Assembly (NCBI GenBank): GCA_019915135.1
Contig: JAHLMK010000006.1
Span: 1,798,001 to 1,862,000 of the forward strand
Source of the DNA: Strobilurus pachycystidiatus
Lineage: Eukaryota > Basidiomycota > Agaricomycetes > Agaricales > Physalacriaceae
Direction: 5' to 3'
Length of the DNA: 64,000 bases
The notes beneath the pieces are model-generated. The model ran no database searches and had not been told where the DNA came from. It saw only the letters and a list, made by a program, of their open reading frames with translations. A program made the translations under genes and the position numbers. Shown in pieces: positions 56,806-64,000 of the stretch. How positions within the stretch are numbered: position 1 is the stretch's first letter; every line of letters starts with the position of its first letter.

Positions 56806-57180
56806 CTGTAACCGAAATGGTGTCACAGCACCTTTTGTCATTGGCAACTTGTACGGGTGGCGCAATAAAGTCGACGGTCGTCGGTCGAGACTCGACGAAA
56901 CCTCCCGAGTCCCGAGTTGGTACCAAACCGGTTTTAATTTGGTACCGACCCCGACCTCGTGAGCTTGATATGTGGTGTCTGTACGCGGCTGTGGACATCG
57001 CAGCTTACCGGGATTCTCCAGAAAACTGGAGTCATCGATGAGATATCTTTGACAACGCATACTAATACTAATAGTGTCCGCTGATTTCCACCGTGACATT
57101 CAAAGCATCGCAGAGATCCATCTCTCAATTCAACAACAGTACAATTACAAAGGAGGAAAAATATCAACGTACGCTGGCAT

Positions 57181-58574
57181 TCAGGGAGCTTCAACTACTG
57201 CAACAACACTGTTGATCTGGACATGGGCCCCTGCCTGATTGTATTTCCCGTCAAACTGGATGTTAGAGCCCTTGTTGAAGACCATCGCAGACGACGATCC
57301 GCCAAAATGGAACACCCCCAGCTCGTCGCCACGCTGCACGTGCTGGTTCTCCGTCACCGTCGCCTCACAAGTCGATATTTCCGTCATCCCAATGGCGATG
57401 AAGCACATCAGGCCGATGTTGCTGTTGTCTGCCTCGATGAAGAACAGCATCCTGGTTGCGGTGTGGGAGAAGTACGCGAGGGAGCGGAGGTACGGTGGGG
57501 GTGTCTCTTCCTCGTCTGGCCCAGGGTCCGGGATGGGAGTCCCAATCAGAGAGGGCGCCTGCGCAAAGTACGTGCCCGGAACCTCGACGATGCGTCTGAT
57601 GATTCCGTTCACGGGCGCGTGCCAGCGGTGATAGTCGATGGTGCTGAGGAACGTCTGGAACACCGTGCCGCCGACGAACGAGTCGGTAGACTCGTCATTC
57701 GCGAGCAGGTGGACGAGGGAGTACGACTCGCCTTTGATGACGAACTCGTCATCCGTCTTGTTGACGCCGCTGCTGACCTTGAACAACGTTGACTCGCAGG
57801 GCGCGCTGACAAGGCGCAAGTCGTCGAGGGGACCCGTAGGGCGGTCAAAATCCGGCTCGCGGTAGCGCCGCCCGAAGAACTCGTCAAAGGAGTTATATCC
57901 CAGGAAGTCTTCCGAAGGCGAGCAAACAAAGACCTCTTCGAAGGTCCTTGGATAGGCCGGCGTGCCATAGTTTATGAGAAGCTTCTCCCTAGCAGCTTGG
58001 CCCACCCACCCATCCGGGCCATTGTTAAGCGAAGCGCGGGACTCAGCGGAGGCAAGGTAACGCGACCAGCTTTTGAACATCTCCTTGTAGTGGTAGTTCA
58101 GATTGACCTTTGTGAACGCGGAAAAGCCTGCTTGGGTGTCCATGATGTGGGACATGATCATGTACATCGGCGGTCCCAGGTCGTCGAATTTTGGTGCCCT
58201 GCGCATGACGGTATTGTACGCCGTGACAAGCTCGACATAGTCCTTGGGCTACAAACGGTCGTCAGGATCTCTACGCAAGTTGAAACAGCACGATAACTGA
58301 CCATCAAATCACTATCGGGGGACTCCTGCACTTGTTCGAACATGCGAACGAACTCTGTGTAAACCGCACTGTCCGTTTCGATGAAGTCCTTGAAACGCTG
58401 CACAGAGGGTAGGAAATTGGCGGGAGTCGCTCCAGAATAGAAGACTGCGCAGTCGTTGGAAATGTCAGAACGAAGGTCCTGCATCCATTTGACATACGCG
58501 TCTCGGGAGGATGGGAGCCAGCCAGCCTCGCGAAAGGAGCTGGCAGAGGGCAACTGGGTTGTGGTGGAAGACAT
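57181..58574 (-). CDS. PsiD-like decarboxylase, phosphatidylserine-decarboxylase family (446 aa)
   Basis: Pyruvoyl-type decarboxylase of the PSD family, subgroup of mushroom aromatic-amino-acid decarboxylases typified by PsiD. Two exons: 58574-58302 and 58248-57181; 1341 bases, in frame. The N-terminal region (FREAGWLPSS, FIETDSAVYTEFVRMFEQVQ) and RAPKFDDLGPPMYMIMSHIM match the soluble PsiD-type extension rather than mitochondrial or vacuolar PSDs. There is no transit peptide or membrane anchor. Downstream: FNSFDEFFGRRYREPDFDRP-like segment, KGESYSLVHLL, TIDYHRWHAPVNG with the conserved His, GTYFAQAPSLIG, GMTEISTCEATV, and FHFGGSSSAMVF. The last contains GGSS as the predicted self-cleavage motif in place of the LGST of classical PSDs. 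A TATA box lies about 40 bases upstream. Likely a cytosolic amino-acid (possibly tryptophan) decarboxylase; the substrate is not proven. Confidence 0.88.
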
Positions 58575-58611
58575 GGCTTTAGTGAAGATCCACCAGTGAG
58601 TATTTGCCTCC

Positions 58612-58618
58612 CTTTATA
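58612..58618 (-). promoter_or_regulatory. TATA box of the PsiD-like gene
   Basis: TATAAAG on the minus strand, about 40 bases upstream of the ATG at 58574. Confidence 0.5.
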
Positions 58619-59227
58619 GGTCGTCAAAGTGGCCTAGTAGTAGTATGGAAGAGTGCTAGTATGGCCTTACACTTAGATCCGAGCTTCATATCCGTGTGCC
58701 ACGCAGGTTGACAATGCTGTCCCGGGTCCTGGCCTTCATTTGCTTGCAGAGCGACACTCAGCCCCAGCTACGTCGTTCTTCAAGTTGTGTTGGGTGAATT
58801 ACATATCGCGCCTGAGGTCCATCATCACTGCCATTTGATCTGTCAAGGGCTCGGATACTCAACTACTCAGCTCACGTCGCGCTCCGATTCATTCTTCCTC
58901 CTATCGCTGTCGAAGTTTGAACGGCTCCTTTGCTCAGGATGGCCATGAGTGCTAAGCTTATGAAGTTCACGTGTGGAATGGCAGGAGTCACCCTCTAGAA
59001 CAAGGCCTCGAAGTCGGACTAGAAACGTTTAGCGCATATGCTCAAGATGCGATAGGTATGTACTAACCGACCGGATCGAATTCCCAGTCGCTTGGTTTGT
59101 TCGGTCGCGGCAGGTATGCCAGTGGGAGAGTCGCCGAATGTGAGGTAGCTCTCCTGCCAGTGGTCCAGACATCAATCAGCGTGTGCAATTGGCCTCATGT
59201 GACAGACCAGTGACAGACTGAGATACA
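58619..59227. other. intergenic, no gene seen
   Basis: About 600 bases between the decarboxylase promoter and arm 2 of the inverted duplication. Confidence 0.4.
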
Positions 59228-61760
59228 TAATGATATCGATGACTCATCGTTGGCTGACGCGCGTATTCTTGGCGTCCGCGCGTCATCGTGTTTTGTCCTC
59301 CTGCATTCATCGGCAATATCGGGTACGTTAATGCCCACTCTGTTTGTATTGAGACCTGCTTTCTAGTCAAGTTATCCATGCTGGGTAGGCATCGACTTAC
59401 GCGTACTAGACATCAGCTGGCCTCGTCTCGCGGAACGTTCGCTTCACACCTGACATCACCAATTGAAAGCCCCAAGGCCATAAAGAGGGACAGCCTGAGA
59501 CGAATTGGGACCAGAACCAGAACCATGTCGACTAGTACTAATGCTCTCGAACTCTTCCCGGCCCCTTCCCTCGCTCCCTCTATCCACGCGCCGTCCTCTC
59601 TCCCCGGCGCCGATGCAGCATCGACAAAAGTGCTTCTCACCGTGCTGAAAGACAACCACGAGAAGTGGCATACCTTCTTCAACGACCAGCGGTTTCACAA
59701 GTACGCTTCGGAAGGCTTACACCCATTCAGCATAAGTCACTGATGAACAGAACGATCCCGCAGTCACATTTCCCATCATGTCCTAGCCGTATGGGCTTTG
59801 GGCGGGAACAAGTCCCTCATCGAGGCCGCGTACAAGCACGACATGGGCATGCAGAAGCCAGCCATCAAGTCGCCCGAGCGTATCACGGAGACGAACTTTG
59901 ACGCCCATCTGGGTGATGAGAGGTGGGTTCGGGTCCAAGTTCGTTCCTTTACTTATCACACCTGGAAATGGGTTGATTTAGATTCCACGGCGCGTACATG
60001 GACTTCTACACGGTTCAGATCGCGGAGAAAGGCGTAGGACAAGTCCTCGAGGAATACGTCTTTTCCCGCAGTGCGAACTACGTCGATGATGGGCGCAAAC
60101 AGCCCCTCATGTTGACGCGACTACTCGGCGGCCTAGTGCATCCGATGATCCACACTGGCTATGGTCTGGAGTTGGGCCTTCCAGGCATGGTCGTCGAAGG
60201 TGAGTTTCTTCCCGTCCACTGGCACTCGTTGACGTCGTCCAGGCCTTGCCCAGGCGGCTGTAAGCTACGCAAATGCGTCCGACTTCTTCCCTCCGTCGTT
60301 GTTCGAATCCGTACCCGCTGTGGACACGCTAGCATCAAAGATCGATACCACGCTAGTCCTGGACGAGCCCTTATCTCCCGCTTCTCATGGCCATGGTCCT
60401 AATAATGCGGTTCACGTCCTTGACATCCTGAATAGCATCATCAACGACACTCGCTTTTCTCAGCCCCCAAAGTCAGACGCCTTCTTCAAAGAAACGATGA
60501 CGGACCACGCCGCTGCCATAGTCGAATATGCTAACCAATGGCCGTTGGACCTCGCGGTTGTGCATGACAAGGTGGAAGAGCTGCAGTGGATGAACAGCCT
60601 CATCTACGCCGTGTCCGGATACAACGCGCGTGAGAAGGACTTCTTTGCGGATTTCTTCCTGTAAGCTCCTTCCTCCTTGCTTCTTCACGAGGCTAAGCCG
60701 AATCCTCGTAGTATGCATCTGGTGACATCGTCCCTCTTCCTACCCTCATACATCGCCTACCTCACCCCGCCCTCCCAAAAGGTCCTCCTCCGAAGCTACC
60801 TCATCATCTCCCTCGCATGGTGGGTGTCCCGCCGACCGCGGTCCTTCAACCTGGACACCGCGGAGTTCTTTGCCGCGGATACTGCCCGCCCCACACGCCC
60901 GTCCCTAACCTTCGATCCCCCCATGTGGGCGCTCGTCCCAGACTCAACGTCCGCGAACCCATGGTTCCCGGTCGTGCAGGACGCGCTCCTGAACCCCGAT
61001 GACCATCTGTGCAAGATCCAGCGTGCGCTGGCGCATTATGCCAAACTATATGGAAGCAAGCCTGCTGGGTTCCTCGTCGGCAAGACGAAGCTGAGTGGCG
61101 CGGAGCTCATCGACGGGAGCTTGTTCATTCGTGCGGCTGGGCTGACCGCTGAGGTGCTGGCTGGGGAACCGAAAGAACTGGCTGGGAGGTGGGATCGGTA
61201 AAGGGGAAAGGTCTGATTTAAAAGTTAGCTGTACTCTTATTCAAATACGGATAGCTCCCCTCACTTCGCTAGCGCTGCCCTCTTCTAAGACCATCTTCAA
61301 CAGTCCCGGCACGACAGTCGGGCACCTGCACTCCCTCAACACATCCTCCAAAATGCGCTCTAAATCGATCCGATTCTTTCTCTGCGCGATGAGCTCCGTC
61401 TCTGTCTCCGCAATGAGACGCGGAAGGTCTATGACACCGCCATTGTCAAGACTCAACTTGAACTATGTGCCGTAACGGCTGAGGACTGACCGTTCGCCGA
61501 ACATTCTTGCGGCACGAATATGCCCATCCCCTCCAACTGCTTCACCAAGGCTTTGGCGCGTTCGTAGGCCCTGTTCAGCTTATGGTGTGTATCCCAGAAG
61601 TCCAGCGTAATATCGTCGGAGCCGTTCCTCGCGTGGTTGATACTTTCAGGGAAGAAATGCGACATCTGGTCGTGCGATCGTTTGAGATTAGTATTAGGCT
61701 GTCGCGTCCTGCAATGTGATAAGCTGGAGGAATTCGGCCGTTTCAGTCTGAACGTACGAG
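59228..61760. repeat. inverted segmental duplication, arm 2
   Basis: Reverse-complement counterpart of 50605-53255. Near the inner end, TTGGCTGACGCGCGTATTC at 59249 on the plus strand matches the complement of 53207-53225 (one difference). It includes questin-oxidase-like copy 2 and the last exons of copy F. The rest of F (61770-62550) lies beyond the arm. Confidence 0.88.
59525..61201 (+). CDS. questin-oxidase-like protein, copy 2
   Basis: Near twin of the gene at 51253-52963, in the opposite orientation. The ATG at 59525 gives MSTSTNALELFPAPSLAPSI. Exons reproduce NDQRFHN-HISHHVLAVWALGG, FHGAYMDFYTVQIAEKGVGQ, LLGGLVHPMIHTGYGLELGL, LAQAAVSYANASDFFPPSLF, FFKETMTDHAAAIVEYANQW, HLVTSSLFLPSYIA and LAGRWDR. 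Differences are scattered substitutions and small in-frame indels (SHGHGPNNAVHVLD against the copy-1 stretch containing GEEASHSHGSAKAVHVLD). Both copies keep the paired His motifs and are apparently intact. The promoter TATA is changed to CATAAAGA (59479-59486). Confidence 0.85.
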
Positions 61761-62550
61761 CTCGAGGCGGCTTTCGAGGACAAGGCATGAGATCTGCTCA
61801 TACCACTTCTCATCATTAGTTTACGAAGGTTGGCTGACTGTCTAGACTCTAGACTTACAAGCTTTCGTGGGCAAGCCTACTAGTAGGTGGCCTGGGATGT
61901 ATTTCAGTAGAGCAGTACATAAGAAGACCATACAAACAGACCTCTCAGGACCATATTCCGTTTCGTTCGCGTCATTACTGGCCGGAAGTTTACCAGTCTT
62001 GATTGAGACAACGATTGGGCGGTGTGGTCCCGGTACGTTTGTCGTGGAAGGTGGTCTACAAGTTTATTTCCGTCAAGGTGGAGCAGGGGCCGGAGAGGGA
62101 GAGAGAAACGTACGCCTCAGACACGTATATACGCTTGCTAAAGACAGAGAGTCGACGTCGGAGCAGAGGTGACACGAAACATGGACGAAAGCTCACATTT
62201 CGAGCGCCTTCATGACTTCCTGCACCGCCAATGTATACTGTCGACTCACTACCAAGGTCACAATTTTGTACAGTGGCTTGTTGACGAGTCAATGAGCGTG
62301 CATCATGATATGTGGCGCGCCATAAACATACCGAATTTCTGAAAGTGGTCCAGAAGAAAGAGACCCCCTCAAGTGTAGGATCGCGAATGTTGACTTGTGG
62401 AGGATGCGGTAGCTTCAGGGCATCCAGGTCACGGCGCAAGTCGGCTGCCATCGTCTTTTTATCGCACGCCGCCGTTGACATTATTTGAGCGATCTTTTCG
62501 GATGAGTATTGCAGGCGAATCACAATAATGAGGCCCTGTCTGGCAGGCAT
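61241..62550 (-). CDS. unknown-family protein, copy F
   Basis: Function unknown. Start ATG 62550 (MPARQGLIIVIRLQYSSEKI). Exons by eye: 62550-62332 (219 bases), 62276-62197 (80), 62137-62114 (24-base micro-exon, KRIYVSE), 62055-61994, then an exon of uncertain 5' border ending at 61491, and a last exon 61428-61241. The first domain ends EGVSFFWTTFRNS, as in copy D. A proline-rich link (PPSTTNVPGPHRPIVV) follows, then the MSHFFPESINHARN segment, LDFWDTHHKLNRAYERAKAL, and a last exon with a coiled-coil (LPRLIAETETELIAQRKNR) and ECRCPTVVPGLLKMVLEE. The intron before the last exon is phase 1. Intact by inspection; the only copy that lies partly inside a recent duplication. Confidence 0.72.
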
Positions 62551-63045
62551 GATAGTTGAGATGAAAGAGCTGCTGGATAGCCATCAGCATATGTGTCGCG
62601 CTTCGAGATGCAGATCTTATGCGAGGAAGAGAGCTAGAAAGGAAGTCCGCCCGGTTAGGCACGCGTTTGTTCAACTTTATCAGAATGAGGCTCAAGGGAT
62701 GGTGCTTCGTGGCTACTTACTGCTCGAGCTCAGTACAGAGATATATGGCCGGTATGTATATAAGACGAGACTGAAGACACTTTATGAGCAATAACGATCT
62801 AGCGCAGTACACTGACTACCATCTCATAGGGCGATTTTGCCGCCGCTCATTCGGCGCATCGGTGATGGGCGCCCAGCCCTAACTTCCATTGACGGTATAA
62901 ATCTTGTCAAAGGCCGGACGAGAAGATGGCACTCCAAAATCAGTTCCCGCAGCTGTCACGATGAAATCCAGTATCATCTGAAACAATGGTGCCCTTTGCG
63001 ACAAAAGTGTTGACCATGGCAGCCGCTGAGCGACAACAGGCCTTT
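62551..63045. other. intergenic, no gene seen
   Basis: Short frames only; includes the copy F promoter. Confidence 0.35.
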
Positions 63046-63702
63046 TTAAACAACGTCGAGCTCTGCCGGCTCACGGAAACCGCTAAACAAGCTGTCTGCC
63101 TCTTCGTATTTGTCCATTTCGTCGTCTGAAGGACCTATCAGGCACAAGAGCTGACGAAAGCAAAGACGGACTTGCCGTATTATGGCCTGTTCCACGCGGG
63201 AAGCAGGCTTGAGCTCAGTAGTAATGCGGACTTGGGATAAATTTCGTAGCACCGTCGAATGGATCTCGTCGCGTGCGCTGGATCCCGGTCATGGCCGTGT
63301 TGGTCGCAAGTTCGTGCCCTTTGGCATTTCTGATTTCAACCGCTACGAGATCGCTCGCGAGGCGTGACACAGTACATGGACTCCCTCCGAAATCGATCAT
63401 GTAGGGCGGGGAATCATGGTGGAGATAAAATCGTTGTTGGTGGCAGTAAGAAGCGACCAGTGTCCGTTTGATAACGGGATCGAAGACGCGCAATTTCGTG
63501 TACAGACAATTCGACAATATCGCCGCGTTGGTGAGGACTGCAGAGGAGGCGTCATGGGGCGGAAAGATATGCGGACAGGGTGCTCATGCAATGTGGCCAT
63601 CTGAACGTTGGAGAGGATGAAATCGAGAACTGTGATGCGTCGCTGGAGCGTGTGGGCGCTGCTGGCTTTGCCCGTTGGCGGAAACAACGCCAGCAGGGGC
63701 AT
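63046..63702 (-). CDS. possible hypothetical gene, structure unresolved
   Basis: The minus strand has consecutive open segments: MPLLALFPPTGKASSAHTLQ (63702 onward), a TKLRVFDPVIKRTLVASYCH segment in another register, and a last one reading LKPASRVEQAIIRQVRLCFR, then PSDDEMDKYEEADSLFSG, ending at 63046. They could be exons or parts of a frameshifted relic. No family is recognised and no clean intron chain could be built. Confidence 0.25.
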
Positions 63703-64000
63703 CGGCTACCGAGCGCTACTCAGCCCGAGCAGCAGCACCTCTACCAAGCGTGCTTCCACGATAGATGCCCTGGCCTAATACTTGTCAGCGGAAAAGGGAG
63801 CCATCATTGTGCCTGCATAGTGCATACGCACCTTCAACCGGGCTTTCTTCATCAAATCGGATCGTTCACGGAACCAAAGCGTTGGACGTGTCAGAATCAA
63901 TAGAAAGCCACTCGGCCTACTCCATTACTTCGGCGAGGAGGGCGCAGGGCGGGCATTGAAGGGAGACGCGGCGGGAGTCGGGATCGGGTCGGGATGATGT
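63703..64000. other. window end, nothing assigned
   Basis: No supported gene. It may hold the 5' part of the doubtful minus-strand gene. Confidence 0.3.

Noticed and set aside
57223..57792. A 189-codon plus-strand frame over the PsiD-like gene
   Set aside because: Antisense to the decarboxylase catalytic domain.

Overview
The window looks like nuclear DNA from an agaricomycete (mushroom-forming) basidiomycete. Genes carry many short GT-AG introns of about 45-60 bases. The families present (FunK1-type kinases, questin-oxidase-like enzymes, a PsiD-type decarboxylase, fungal GH1, MCH-type MFS, BEACH protein) are ones typical of such fungi. There is no sign of bacterial or viral content.

Layout. 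1-4.0 kb: the 3' end of a monocarboxylate-type MFS transporter and a sugar/quinate-type MFS transporter, tail to tail. 4.0-7.7 kb: no gene, but a 1.4 kb non-autonomous transposon with 24-base perfect terminal inverted repeats and an 8-base target duplication. 7.7-24.7 kb: an accessory block with four intact members and one relic of an unrecognised gene family, a tandem pair of FunK1-like kinases, and an anoctamin/TMEM16 gene. 25.0-46.0 kb: a conserved-looking block with an 8 kb BEACH-WD40 gene, a GDSL/CE16 esterase and an M28 peptidase, flanked by two GH1 glycosidase paralogues in opposite orientation, followed by an aldo-keto reductase. 46.1-48.1 kb: a divergent pair encoding a DenD-like dehydrogenase and an RpiB/LacAB-like isomerase. 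49.1-50.3 kb: a hypothetical gene. 50.6-61.8 kb: a 2.6 kb inverted segmental duplication. Each arm holds a questin-oxidase-like gene and the 3' part of an unknown-family gene. The arms flank a broken GH127-like gene, an interrupted tRNA-like sequence and an intact PsiD-like decarboxylase gene. 61.2-62.6 kb is the last unknown-family member.

The most novel signal is the unknown family: five apparently intact genes (7747, 10348, 19390, 23455 and, on the minus strand, 62550) and two decayed copies (about 9.36-9.56 kb minus; 50.6-51.2 kb plus). Members share a roughly 70-residue N-terminal domain ending in an FWW/FWT-like motif, an 80-base second exon in three copies, a 24-base micro-exon in three copies, and a C-terminal coiled coil ending in a VVPxLL-type motif. 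Intron positions and phases are conserved even where protein sequence has diverged strongly. I cannot assign a function. All exon borders below were read by eye from splice consensus and frame continuity.
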